DNA from: Sanderia malayensis
Lineage: Eukaryota; Cnidaria; Scyphozoa; Semaeostomeae; Pelagiidae
Assembly (NCBI GenBank): GCA_013076295.1
Contig: RQOL01000651.1
Location: 62,001 to 126,000 of the forward strand
Direction of reading: 5' to 3'
Length of the DNA: 64,000 bases
The position numbers and the translations under genes were made by a program. Positions 14,042 through 28,152 of the stretch are shown piece by piece. The notes below the pieces were generated by a model. That model worked only from the letters and a program-made list of their open reading frames with translations. It searched no databases and was not told the DNA's origin. The stretch's first letter is position 1; every line of letters begins with the position of its first letter.

Positions 14042-16181
14042 GAGAAAGAAGGTTATAATGGGATTCATGTGTAAATTATGGGAATCAACGTTAATATATG
14101 ATTTATGTCTAAATTGTGGGAATGAATGTTAGCTAATATCACTGAAAACCAGTAAATAAGGGGGTATTTTAAATAGTGTGAGCAATAGTTATTGGGACTC
14201 ACGCGTAAGTTGTGGGAAGAAACGTTAATAACGGCTCATGTGTAAATTGTGGGAATAAATGTTAACATCACTGAAAACAAGTAAATAAGGGTGTTTTTTA
14301 ATACCTTTTAGCTGCAGTTACTTGGATTCATGCGTAAATTGAGAGAATGGGTGTCAATATCAGTGAATAGACGTAACCAAAGATGCATTTCAAATAGTTT
14401 TAGTTGTGGTTACGTGGGTTCATTTGAAAATCGTGGCAATTAATTTTAATATCGGATTCATTGTAAATTGTGGGAATAGTTGTAATTATCACTAAAAACA
14501 TGTAAATAAAGGTCTACTTTATTTTGTTTTAGCTGAAATTACGTGGATTCATGTGTAAATTGTTGGAATGAGTAACATAATCATCAGTGAAAAGAGGTAA
14601 CCAAAGATGCCTTTCAATTAGTTTTAGCTGTGCTTACGTGGATTCATTTGAAAATTGTGGGAATTAATTATAATATCGGATTCATTGTAAATTGTGGGAA
14701 TAGATGTAATTATGAGTGAAAACATGTAAATAAAGGTCTACTTTATTATGTTTTAGCTGAAATTACGTGGATTCATGTGTAAATTGTGGGAAGGAACATT
14801 AATATGGGTTTCATGCTTAAGTTGTGGGAAGGAACGTTAATATCGGATTCATGTGTAAACTGTTGGAATGAGTGTCATTATCATCAGTGAAAAAGAGTAG
14901 CGAAAGATGAATTCCATAAAGTTTTAGTTGTGGTTACGTGGAGTCATTTGAAAATTGTGGGAATTAAATTTAATATCGGATTCATTGTAAATTGTGGGAA
15001 TAGATGTAATTATCAGTAAAAGCATATAAATAAAGTGGTACCTTATTATGATTTAGCTGAATTTACGTGGATTCATGTGTAAATTGTGGGAATGAACGTT
15101 ATTACCGGATTCATGTGTTAACTTGTGGGAGTGAACGTTAATATCACTGAAAACATATAAATAACGGTGTATTTTAAGGAGGGTGAGCAGTAGTTATGGG
15201 GACTCATGCGTAAATTGTGGGAAGAAACGTTAATATCGGATTCATGTGCAAATTGTGGGAAGGAACGTTAATATCGAACTCATGTGTAAATTGCGAAAAT
15301 AAATGTTAATATCACTGAAAACAAGTAAATAAGGGTGTTTTTAATACCTTTTAGCTGCAGTTTCTGAGATTCTTGCGTAAATTGTGGGAATGGTTGTTAA
15401 TATCAGTGAAAAGGCGTAACCAAAGATGCAATCCATATAGTTTTAGTTGTGGTTACGTGGATTCATTTGAAAATCGTGAGAATCTATTTTAGTATCGGAT
15501 TCATTGTAAATTGTGGGAATAGATGTAATTATCACTAAAAAAATGTAAATTAAGGTCTACTTTATTATGTTTTACCTGAAATTACGTGAATTCATGTGTA
15601 AATTGTGGGAATAAGTAACAATATCATCAGTGAAAAGAGGTAACCAAAGATGCCTTCCAATTAGTTTTAGCTGTGGTTACGTGGATTCATTTCAAAATTG
15701 TGCGAATTAATTATAATATCAGATTCATTGTAAATTGTGGGAATGAATGTTAATATCATTGAAAACCAGTAAGTATTAGTGTATTTTAAAGAGTGTGAAC
15801 TGTAGTTTTGGGGATTTATGCGTAAATTGTGGGAAGGAACGCTAATATTGAATTCATGTTTAAATTGTGGGAATAAATGTTATTATCACTGAAAACAACT
15901 AAATAGGGCGGTGTTTTAATACCTTATAGCTGCAGTTACATGGGTTCATGCGTAAATTGTGGAAATGAGTGTCAATATAAATGAAAAGGCGTAACCCAAG
16001 ATGCATTCCATATAGCTTTAGCTGTGGTTACGTGGATTCATTTGAAAATTGTGGGAATTAATTTTAATATCGGATTCATTGTAAAATGTGGGAATCGATG
16101 TAATCATCACTAAAAACATGTAGATAAAGGTGTAATTTATTATGTTTTAGCTGAAATTACGTGGATTAATGTGTAAATTGT
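14042..16181. repeat. 2,140-bp HOR copy (large deletion)
   Basis: Bounded at 14,042 and 16,182. It is 1,373 bp shorter than the reference. Near 15,800 the GAACTGTAG linker switches from the first paralogue (reference about 2,640) to the second (reference about 4,010), removing everything between. The junction is seamless, as expected for unequal crossover between paralogous linkers. Confidence 0.85.
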
Positions 16182-19100
16182 GAGAAAGAAGGTTATAATG
16201 GGATTCATGTGTAAATTATGGGAATCAACGTTAATATATGATTTATGTCTAAATTGTGGGAATGAATGTTAGCTAATATCACTGAAAACCAGTAAATAAG
16301 GGGGTATTTTAAATAGTGTGAGCAATAGTTATTGGGACTCACGCGTAAGTTGTGGGAAGAAACGTTAATAACGGCTCATGTGTAAATTGTGGGAATAAAT
16401 GTTAATATCACTGAAAACAAGTAAATAAGGGTGTTTTTTAATTCCTTTTAGCTGCAGTTACTTGGATTCATGCGTAAATTGAGAGAATGGGTGTCAATAT
16501 CAGTGAATAGACGTAACCAAAGATGCATTTCAAATAGTTTTAGTTGTGGTTACGTGGGTTCATTTGAAAATCGTGGCAATTAATTTTAATATCGGATTCA
16601 TTGTAAATTGTGGGAATAGTTGTAATTATCACTAAAAACATGTAAATAAAGGTCTACTTTATTTTGTTTTAGCTGAAATTACGTGGATTCATGTGTAAAT
16701 TGTTGGAATGAGTAACATAATCATCAGTGAAAAGAGGTAACCAAAGATGCCTTTCAATTAGTTTTAGCTGTGCTTACGTGGATTCATTTGAAAATTGTGG
16801 GAATTAATTATAATATCGGATTCATTGTAAATTGTGGGAATAGATGTAATTATGAGTGAAAACATGTAAATAAAGGTCTACTTTATTATGTTTTAGCTGA
16901 AATTACGTGGATTCATGTGTAAATTGTGGGAAGGAACATTAATATGGGATTCATGCTTAAGTTGTGGGAAGGAACGTTAATATCGGATTCATGTGTAAAC
17001 TGTTGGAATGAGTGTCATTATCATCAGTGAAAAAGAGTAGCGAAAGATGAATTCCATAAAGTTTTAGTTGTGGTTACGTGGAGTCATTTGAAAATTGTGG
17101 GAATTAAATTTAATATCGGATTCATTGTAAATTGTGGGAATAGATGTAATTATCAGTAAAAGCATATAAATAAAGTGGTACCTTATTATGATTTAGCTGA
17201 ATTTACGTGGATTCATGTGTAAATTGTGGGAATGAACGTTATTACCGGATTCATGTGTTAACTTGTGGGAGTGAACGTTAATATCACTGAAAACATATAA
17301 ATAACGGTGTATTTAAGGAGGGTGAGCAGTAGTTATGGGGACTCATGCGTAAATTGTGGGAAGAAACGTTAATATCGGATTCATGTGCAAATTGTGGGAA
17401 GGAACGTTAATATCGAACTCATGTGTAAATTGCGAAAATAAATGTTAATATCACTGACAACAAGTAAATAAGGGTGTTTTTAATACCTTCTAGCTGCAGT
17501 TTCTGAGATTCTTGCGTAAATTGTGGGAATGGTTGTTAATATCAGTGAAAAGGCGTAACCAAAGATGCAATCCATATAGTTTTAGTTGTGGTTACGTGGA
17601 TTCATTTGAAAATCGTGAGAATCTATTTAGTATCGGATTCATTGTAAATTGTGGGAATAGATGTAATTATCACTAAAAAAATGTAAATTAAGGTCTACTT
17701 TATTATGTTTTACCTGAAATTACGTGAATTCATGTGTAAATTGTGGGAATAAGTAACAATATCATCAGTGAAAAGAGGTAACCAAAGATGCCTTCCAATT
17801 AGTTTTAGCTGTGGTTACGTGGATTCATTTCAAAATTGTGCGAATTAATTATAATATCAGATTCATTGTAAATTGTGGGAATGAATGTTAATATCATTGA
17901 AAACCAGTAAGTATTAGTGTATTTTAAAGAGTGTGAACTGTAGTTATGGGGATTTATGCGTAAATTGTGGGAAAGAACGTTACTATCGGATTCATGTATA
18001 AATTTTGGGAATGAAAGTTAATTTGGGATTCATGTGTAAATTGTTGGAATGAACGTTAATATCGGATTTATTTTAATATTTGGGGAATTAATGTTAATAT
18101 CACTAAAAACCAGTGAATATGGGTGTGTTTTAAATAGTGTGTGCTGTAATTGTGGGAGGGAACATTAATATCGGATTCATTTTTAAATTGTGGGAATGAA
18201 TGTTAATATCACGGAGAACAGGTAAATAAGGGAGTATCTTAATACCATTTAGCTGCCGTTACATGGACTCACGTGTAAATTGTGGGAATGAACGCTAATA
18301 TTGGATTGATGTTTAATTGGTGGGAATGAATGCTAACATCACTGAAAACAAGTAAAGAAGGGTGTATTTTAATACGTTTTAGCTGTATTTACATGGATTT
18401 ATGCGTAAATTGTGGAAATTAGTGTCAATATAAACGAAAAGGCGTAACCAAAGATGCATTCCATATAGTTTTAGTTGTGGTTACGTGGAATCATTTGAAA
18501 ATCGTGAGAATCTATTTTAGTATCGGATTCATTGTAAATTGTGGGAATAGATGTAATTATCACTAAAAACATGTAAATTAAGATCTACTTTATTATGTTT
18601 TACCTGAAATTACGTGAATTCATGTGTAAATTGTGGGAATAAGTAACAATATCATCAGTGAAAAGAGGTAACCAAAGATGCCTTCCAATTAGTTTTAGCT
18701 GTGGTTACGTGGATTCATTTCAAAATTGTGGGAATTAATTATAATATCAGATTCATTGTAAATTGTGGGAATGAATGTTAATATCATTGAAAACCAGTAA
18801 GTATTAGTGTATTTTAAAGAGTGTGAACTGTAGTTATGGGGATTTATGCGTAAATTGTGGGAAAGAACGTTACTATCGGATTCATGTATAAATTTTGGGA
18901 ATGAAAGTTAATATGGGATTCATGTGTAAATTGTTGGAATGAACGTTAATATCGGATTTATTTTAATATTTGGGGAATTAATGTTAATAACACTAAAAAC
19001 CAGTGAATATGGGTGTGTTTTAAATAGTGTGTGCTGTAATTGTGGGAGGGAACATTAATATCGGATTCATTTTTAAATTGTGGGAATGAATGTTAATATC

Positions 19101-19862
19101 ACGGAGAACAGGTAAATAAGGGAGTATCTTAATACCATTTAGCTGCCGTTACATGGACTCACGTGTAAATTGTGGGAATGAACGCTAATATTAGATTGAT
19201 TTTTAATTGGTGGGAATGAATGCTAATATCACTGAAAACAAGTAAAGAAGGGTGTAATTTAATACGTTTTAGCTGTATTTACATGGATTTATGCGCAAAT
19301 TGTGGGAATGGGTGTAAATATCATCAGTGAAAAGAGGTAACCAAAGATGCCTTCCAATTAGTTTTAGCTGTGCTCACGTGGATTCATTTGAAAGTTGTGG
19401 GATTGAATTTTAAAATCGGATTCATTGTAAATTGTGAGAATAAATGTTAATACAACTAAAACATTTTAATAAAGGTGTACTTTATTTTGGTTCAGCTAAA
19501 AATACATGGATTGATGTGTAAATTGTGGGAATAAACATTAATATCGGATTCATGTTTAAACTGTGGGAATGAATGTTAAAATCATTGAAGGCAAGTAAGT
19601 AAGGGTGCCTTTTAAGTCTTTCTAGCTGTATTTGCGTGGATCCAGTTGTAAATTGAGGGAATAAACGTTAATATTGAATTCATGTTTAAATTGTGGGAAT
19701 GAATGTTATTATCACTGAAAACAACTAAATAGGGCGGTATTTTAATACCTTTTAGCTGCACTTTACATGGGTTCATGCGCAAATTGTGGAAATTAGTGTC
19801 AATATAAATGAAAAGGCGTAACCAAAGATGCATTCCATATAGCTTTAGCTGTGGTTACGTGG
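16182..19862. repeat. HOR copy with internal 890-bp tandem duplication
   Basis: Starts at the GAGAAAGAAGG variant at 16,182. The block that includes TATTATGTTTTACCTG (17,701 and 18,591) and GAAAGAACGTTACTATCGG (17,971 and 18,861) occurs twice, 890 bp apart; the duplicated units are about 17,514-18,403 and 18,404-19,293. 890 bp is close to 12 cores plus 8 linkers (888). The rest, including a GGATCCAG core near 19,638, follows the reference order. Confidence 0.82.
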
Positions 19863-21486
19863 ATTCATTTGAAAATTGTGGGAATTAATTTTAATATCGG
19901 ATTCATTGTAAATTGTGGGAATAGATGTAATTATCACTAAAAACATGTAGATAAAGGTGTAATTTATTATGTTTTAGCTGAAATTACGTGGATTAATGTG
20001 TAAATTGTGGGAATATATAACAATATCATCAGTGAAAAGAAGTAACCAAAGATGCCTTCCAATTAGTTTTAGCTGTGCTTACGTGGATTCATTTGAAAAT
20101 TGTGGGAATTAATTATAATATCAGATTCATTGTAAATTGTGGGAATGAATGTTAATATCACTGAAAACCAGTAAGTATTAGTGTATTTTAAAGAGTGTGA
20201 ACTGTAGTTTTGGGGATTTATGCGTAAATTGTGGGAAGAAACGTTAATAACGGCTCATGTGTAAATTGTGGGAATAAATGTTATTATCACTGAAAACAAG
20301 TAAATAAGGGTGTTTTTTAATACCTTTTAGCTGCAGTTACTTGGATTCATGCGTAAATTGAGAGAATGGGTGTCAATATCAGTGAATAGACGTAACCAAA
20401 GATGCATTTCAAATAGTTTTAGTTGTGGTTACGTGGGTTCATTTTAAAATCGTGGCAATTAATTTTAATATCGGATTCATTGTAAATTGTGGGAATAGTT
20501 GTAATTATCACTAAAAACATGTAAATAAAGGTCTACTTTATTTTGTTTTAGCTGAAATTACGTGGATTCATGTGTAAATTGTTGGAATGAGTAACATAAT
20601 CATCAGTGAAAAGAGGTAACCAAAGATGCCTTTCAATTAGTTTTAGCTGTGCTTACGTGGATTCATTTGAAAATTGTGGGAATTAATTTTAATATCGGAT
20701 TCATTGTAAATTGTGGGAATAGATGTAATTATCACTAAAAACATGTAGATAAAGGTGTAATTTATTATGTTTTAGCTGAAATTACGTGGATTAATGTGTA
20801 AATTGTGGGAATATATAACAATATCATCAGTGAAAAGAAGTAACCAAAGATGCCTTCCAATTAGTTTTAGCTGTGCTTACGTGGATTCATTTGAAAATTG
20901 TGGGAATTAATTATAATATCAGATTCATTGTAAATTGTGGGAATGAATGTTAATATCACTGAAAACCAGTAAGTATTAGTGTATTTTAAAGAGTGTGAAC
21001 TGTAGTTTTGGGGATTTATGCGTAAATTGTGGGAAGAAACGTTAATAACGGCTCATGTGTAAATTGTGGGAATAAATGTTATTATCACTGAAAACAAGTA
21101 AATAAGGGTGTTTTTTAATACCTTTTAGCTGCAGTTACTTGGATTCATGCGTAAATTGAGAGAATGGGTGTCAATATCAGTGAATAGACGTAACCAAAGA
21201 TGCATTTCAAATAGTTTTAGTTGTGGTTACGTGGGTTCATTTTAAAATCGTGGCAATTAATTTTAATATCGGATTCATTGTAAATTGTGGGAATAGTTGT
21301 AATTATCACTAAAAACATGTAAATAAAGGTCTACTTTATTTTGTTTTAGCTGAAATTACGTGGATTCATGTGTAAATTGTTGGAATGAGTAACATAATCA
21401 TCAGTGAAAAGAGGTAACCAAAGATGCCTTTCAATTAGTTTTAGCTGTGCTTACGTGGATTCATTTGAAAATTGTGGGAATTAATT
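19863..21486. repeat. Tandem duplication, 798-bp unit
   Basis: Two consecutive near-identical copies with offset 798, for example GAATATATAACA at 20,011 and 20,809. Both carry the variant GTGAAAAGAAGTAACC, whereas the other copies have GAGGTAACC. A shared private variant and near-identity indicate a recent event. Divergence resumes near 20,688 and 21,486 (AATTTTAAT against AATTATAAT). Confidence 0.85.
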
Positions 21487-22864
21487 ATAATATCGGATTC
21501 ATTGTAAATTGTGGGAATAGATGTAATTATGAGTGAAAACATGTAAATAAAGGTCTACTTTATTATGTTTTAGCTGAAATTACGTGGATTCATGTATAAA
21601 ATTGTGGGAAGGAACATTAATATTGGATTCATGCTTAAGTTGTGGGAAGGAACGTTAATATCGGATTCATGTGTAAACTGTTGGAATGAGTATCATTATC
21701 ATCAGTGAAAAAGAGTAGCGAAAGATGAATTCCATAAAGTTTTAGTTGTGGTTACGTGGAGTCATTTGAAAATTGTGGGAATTAATTTTAATATCGGATT
21801 CATTGTAAATTGTGGGTATAGATGTAATTATCACTAAAAGCATATAAATAAAGTGGTACCTTATTATGTTTTAGCTGAATTTACGTGGATTCATGTGTAA
21901 ATTGTGGGAATGAACGTTATTACCGGATTCATGTGTTAACTTGTGGGAGTGAACGTTAATATCACTGAAAACATATAAATAACGCTGTATTTTAAGGAGG
22001 GTGAGCAGTAGTTATGGGGACTCATGCGTAAATTGTGGGAAGAAACGTTAATATCGGATTCATGTGCAAATTGTGGGAAGGAACGTTAATATCGAACTCA
22101 TGTGTAAATTGTGAAAATAAATGTTAATATCCCTGAAAACAAGTAAATAAGGGTGTTTTTAATACCTTTTAGCTGCAGTTTCTGAGATTCTTGCGTAAAT
22201 TGTGGGAATGGTTGTTAATATCAGTGAAAAGGCGTAACCAAAGATGCATTCCATATAGTTTTAGTTGTGGTTACGTGGATTCATTTGAAAATCGTGAGAA
22301 TCCATTTTAGTATCGGATTCATTGTAAATTGTGGGAATAGATGTAATTATCACTAAAAACATGTAAATTAAGGTCTACTTTATTATGTTTTACCTGAAAT
22401 TACGTGAATTCATGTGTAAATTGTAGGAATAAGTAACAATATCATCAGTGAAAAGAGGTAATCAAAGATGCCTTCCAATTAGTTTTAGCTGTGGTTACGT
22501 GGATTCATTTCAAAATTGTGGGAATTAATTATAATATCAGATTCATTGTAAATTGTGGGAATGAATGTTAATATCATTGAAAACCAGTAAGTATTAGTGT
22601 ATTTTAAAGAGTGTGAACTGTAGTTATGGGGATTTATGCGTAAATTGTGGGAAAGAACGTTACTATCGGATTCATGTATAAATTTTGGGAATGAAAGTTA
22701 ATATGGGATTCATGTGTAAATTGTTGGAATGAACGTTAATATCGGATTTATTTTAATATTTGGGGAATTAATGTTAATATCACTAAAAACCAGTGAATAT
22801 GGGTGTGTTTTAAATAGTGTGTGCTGTAATTGTGGGATTGAACATTAATATCGGATTCATTTTT
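21487..22864. repeat. Satellite, remainder of a 3.5-kb-type HOR copy
   Basis: Continues the reference order: the AGTAGCGAAAG linker near 21,715, GCAAATTGTGGGAAGGAACG near 22,064, the GAACTGTAGTTATG linker near 22,616 and GTGTGCTGTAATTGTGGG near 22,820. Nothing other than satellite was seen. Confidence 0.8.
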
Positions 22865-25800
22865 AAATTGTGGGAATGAATGTTAATATCACGGAGAACA
22901 GGTAAATAAGGGAGTATCTTAATACCATTTAGCTGCCGTTACATGGACTCACGTGTAAATTGTGGGAATGAACGCTAATATTAGATTGATTTTTAATTGG
23001 TGGGAATGAATGCTAATATCACTGAAAACAAGTAAATAAGGGGGTATTTTAAATAGTGTGAGCAATAGTTATTGGGACTCGCGCGTAAATTGTCGGAAGG
23101 AACGTTAATATCGGATTCATGTGTAAATTGTGGGAATAAATGTTAATATCACTGAAAACAAGTAAATAAGGGTGTTTTTTAATACGTTTTGGATGCAGTT
23201 ACATGAATTCATTCGTAAATTTTGGGAATGGGTGTCAATATCAGTGAAAAGACTTAACCAAAGATGCATTCCATATAGCTTTAGCTGTGGTTACGTGGAT
23301 TCATTTGAAAGTTGTGGGAATGAATTTTAATATCGGATTCATTGTAAAATGTGGTGATATATCTTATTATCATTAAGAACAAGTAAATAAAGGTGCACTT
23401 TAATTTGTTTTAGATGAAATTACGTCAACTCATGTGTAAATTGTGAGAATGAACGTTATTATGGGATTCATGCGTAAGTTGTGGGAAGAAACGTTAATAA
23501 CGGCTCATGTGTAAATTGTGGGAATAAATGTTAATATCACTGAAAACAAGTAAATAAGGGTGTTTTTTAATACCTTTTAGCTGCAGTTACTTGGATTCAT
23601 GCGTAAATTGAGAGAATGGGTGTCAATATCAGTGAATAGACGTAACCAAAGATGCATTTCAAATAGTTTTAGTTGTGTTTACGTGGGTTCATTTGAAAAT
23701 CGTGGCAATTAATTCTAATATCGGATTCATTGTAAATTGTGGGAATAGTTGTAATTATCACTAAAAACATGTAAATAAAGGTCTACTTTATTTTGTTTTA
23801 GCTGAAATTACGTGGATTCATGTGTAAATTGTTGGAATGAGTAACATAATCATCAGTGAAAAGAGGTAACCAAAGATGCCTTTCAATTAGATTTAGCTGT
23901 GCTTACGTGGATTCATTTGAAAATTGTGGGAATTAATTATAATATCGGATTCCTTGTAAATTGTGGGAATAGATGTAATTATGAGTGAAAACATGTAAAT
24001 AAAGGTCTACTTTATTATGTTTTAGCTGAAATTACGTGGATTCATGTGTAAATTGTGGGAAGGAACATTAATATGGGATTCATGCTTAAGTTGTGGGAAG
24101 GAACGTTAATATCGGATTCATGTGTAAATTGTGGGAATAAATGTTAATATCACTGAAAACAAGTAAATAGGGGTGTTTTTTAATACCTTTTAGCTGCAGT
24201 TACTTGGATTCATGCGTAAATTGTGAGAATGGGTGTCAATATCAGTGAATAGACGTAACCAAAGATGCATTTCAAACAGTTTTAGTTGTTGTTACGTGGA
24301 GTCATATGAAAATTGTGGGAATTAATTTTAATATCGGATTGATTGTAAATTGTGGGAATAGATGTAATTATGATTGAAAACATGTAAATAAAGGTCTACT
24401 TTATTATGTTTTAGCTGAAATTACGTGTATTCATGTGTAAATTGTGGGAAGGAACATTAAAATGGGATTCATGCGTAACTTGTGGGAAGGAACGTTAATA
24501 TCGGATTCATGTGTAAACTTTTGGAATGAGTGTCATTATCATCAGAGAAAAAGGGTAACCGAAGATAAATTCCATAAAGTTTTAGTTGTGATTACGTGGA
24601 GTCATTTGAAAATTGTGGGAATTATTTTTAATATCGGATTCATTGTAAATTGTGGAAATAGGTGTAATTATCACTAAAATTATGTAATTAAAGTTGTACT
24701 TTATTATGTTTTTGCTGAAATTACGTGGATTCATGTGTAAATTGTTGGAATGAACGTTAATATCGGAATCATGTTTAAATTGTGCGAATGAGTGTTAATA
24801 TCACTAAAAACAAATAAATAACGGTGTATTTTAAGGAGTGCGAGCAGTAGTTATGGGGACTCATGCGTAAATTGTGGGAAGGAACGTCAATATCGGATTC
24901 ATGTGTAAATTGTGAAAATAAATGTTAATATCACTGAAAACAAGTAAATAAGGGTGTTTTTTAATACCTTTTAGCTGCAGTTACTTGGATTCATGCGTAA
25001 ATTGTGGGAATGGGTTTCAATATCAATGAAAAGACGTAACCAAAGATGCATTCCATATAGTTTTAGTTGTGGTTACGTGGATTCATTTGAAAATCGTGAG
25101 AATTAATTTTAGTATCGGATTGATTGTAAATTGTGGGAATAGGTGTAATTATCACTAAAAATATGTAAATAAAGGTCTACTTTATTATGTTTTAGCTGAA
25201 ATTACGTGCATTCATGTGTAAATTGTGGGAATGAACGTTATTACCGGATTCATGAGTAAATACTGGGAATGAAAGTTAATATGGGATTCATGTGTAAATT
25301 GTTGGAATGAACGTTAATATCGGATTTATGTTAAAATTTGGGGAATTAGTGTTAATATCACTAAAAACCAGTAAATATGGGTGTGTTTTAAATAGTGTGT
25401 GCTGTAGTTATGGGGATTCTTGCAGGAATTGTGGGAAGGAACATTAATATCGGATTCATTTTTGGGATTGAATGTTAATATCACGGAGAACAGGTAAATA
25501 AGGGAGTATTTTAATACCATTTAGCTGCCGTTACATGGAATCACCTGTAAATTGTGGGAATGAACGCTAATATTGGATTGATGTTTAATTTGTGGGAATG
25601 GATGCTAATATCACTGAAAACAAGTAAAGAAGGGTGTATTTTAATACGTTTTAGCTGTATTTACATGGATTTATGCGCAAATTGTGGGAATGGGTGTAAA
25701 TATCATCAGTGAAAAGAGGTAACCAAAGATGCCTTCCAATTAGTTTTAGCTGTGCCCACGTGGATTCATTTGAAAGTTGTGGGATTGAATTTTAAAATCG

Positions 25801-28085
25801 GATTCATTGCAAATTGTGGGAATGAATGTTAATATCACGGAGAACAGGTAAATAAGGGAGTATCTTAATACCATTTAGCTGCCGTTACATGGACTCACGT
25901 GTAAATTGTGGGAATGAACGCTAATATTAGATTGATTTTTAATTGGTGGGAATGAATGCTAATATCACTGAAAACAAGTAAATAAGGGGGTATTTTAAAT
26001 AGTGTGAGCAATAGTTATTGGGACTCGCGCGTAAATTGTCGGAAGGAACGTTAATATCGGATTCATGTGTAAATTGTGGGAATAAATGTTAATATCACTG
26101 AAAACAAGTAAATAAGGGTGTTTTTTAATACGTTTTGGCTGCAGTTACATGAATTCATTCGTAAATTTTGGGAATGGGTGTCAATATCAGTGAAAAGACT
26201 TAACCAAAGATGCATTCCATATAGCTTTAGCTGTGGTTACGTGGATTCATTTGAAAGTTGTGGGAATGAATTTTAATATCGGATTCATTGTAAAATGTGG
26301 TGATATATCTTATTATCATTAAGAACAAGTAAATAAAGGTGCACTTTAATTTGTTTTAGATGAAATTACGTCAACTCATGTGTAAATTGTGAGAATGAAC
26401 GTTATTATGGGATTCATGCGTAAGTTGTGGGAAGAAACGTTAATAACGGCTCATGTGTAAATTGTGGGAATAAATGTTAATATCACTGAAAACAAGTAAA
26501 TAAGGGTGTTTTTTAATACCTTTTAGCTGCAGTTACTTGGATTCATGCGTAAATTGAGAGAATGGGTGTCAATATCAGTGAATAGACGTAACCAAAGATG
26601 CATTTCAAATAGTTTTAGTTGTGTTTACGTGGGTTCATTTGAAAATCGGGGCAATTAATTCTAATATCGGATTCATTGTAAATTGTGGGAATAGTTGTAA
26701 TTATCACTAAAAACATGTAAATAAAGGTCTACTTTATTTTGTTTTAGCTGAAATTACGTGGATTCATGTGTAAATTGTTGGAATGAGTAACATAATCATC
26801 AGTGAAAAGAGGTAACCAAAGATGCCTTTCAATTAGTTTTAGCTGTGCTTACGTGGATTCATTTGAAAATTGTGGGAAATAATTATAATATCGGATTCCT
26901 TGTAAATTGTGGGAATAGATGTAATTATGAGTGAAAACATGTAAATAAAGGTCTACTTTATTATGTTTTAGCTGAAATTACGTGGATTCATGTGTAAATT
27001 GTGGGAAGGAACATTAATATGGGATTCATGCTTAAGTTGTGGGAAGGAACGTTAATATCGGATTCATGTGTAAATTGTGGGAATAAATGTTAATATCACT
27101 GAAAACAAGTAAATAGGGGTGTTTTTTAATACCTTTTAGCTGCAGTTACTTGGATTCATGCGTAAATTGTGAGAATGGGTGTCAATATCAGTGAATTATC
27201 GTAACCAAAGATGCATTTCAAACAGTTTTAGTTGTTGTTACGTGGAGTCATATGAAAATTGTGGGAATTAATTTTAATATCGGATTGATTGTAAATTGTG
27301 GGAATAGATGTAATTATGATTGAAAACATGTAAATAAAGGTCTACTTTATTATGTTTTAGCTGAAATTACGTGTATTCATGTGTAAATTGTGGGAAGGAA
27401 CATTAAAATGGGATTCATGCGTAACTTGTGGGAAGGAACGTTAATATCGGATTCATGTGTAAACTTTTGGAATGAGTGTCATTATCATCAGAGAAAAAGG
27501 GTAACCGAAGATGAATTCCATAAGATTTTAGTTGTGATTACGTGGAGTCATTTGAAAATTGTGGGAATTATTTTTAATATCGGATTCATTGTAAATTGTG
27601 GAAATAGGTGTAATTATCACTAAAATTATGTAATTAAAGTTGTACTTTATTATGCTTTTGCTGAAATTACGTGGATTCATGTGTAAATTGTTGGAATGAA
27701 CGTTAATATCGGAATCATGTTTAAATTGTGCGAATGAGTGTTAATATCACTAAAAACAAATAAATAACGGTGTATTTTAAGGAGTGCGAGCAGTAGTTAT
27801 GGGGACTCATGCGTAAATTGTGGGAAGGAACGTCAATATCGGATTCATGTGTAAATTGTGAAAATAAATGTTAATATCACTGAAAACAAGTAAATAAGGG
27901 TGTTTTTTAATACCTTTTAGCTGCAGTTACTTGGATTCATGCGTAAATTGTGGGAATGGGTTTCAATATCAATGAAAAGACGTAACCAAAGATGCATTCC
28001 ATATAGTTTTAGTTGTGGTTACGTGGATTCATTTGAAAATCGTGAGAATTAATTTTAGTATCGGATTGATTGTAAATTGTGGGAA
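22865..28085. repeat. Tandem duplication, 2,946-bp offset
   Basis: The segment 22,865-25,139 is repeated as 25,811-28,085. The rare string GGACTCGCGCG occurs at 23,075 and 26,021, and an identical long block begins at 24,444 and 27,390, both 2,946 bp apart. Positions 25,140-25,810 are present once. Both copies carry the roughly 390-bp class-B block with TTATTATCATTAAGAACAAG (near 23,370 and 26,316). Confidence 0.88.
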
Positions 28086-28152
28086 TCGATGTAATTATCA
28101 CTAAAAACATGTAGATAAAGGTGTAATTTATTATGTTTTAGCTGAAATTACG

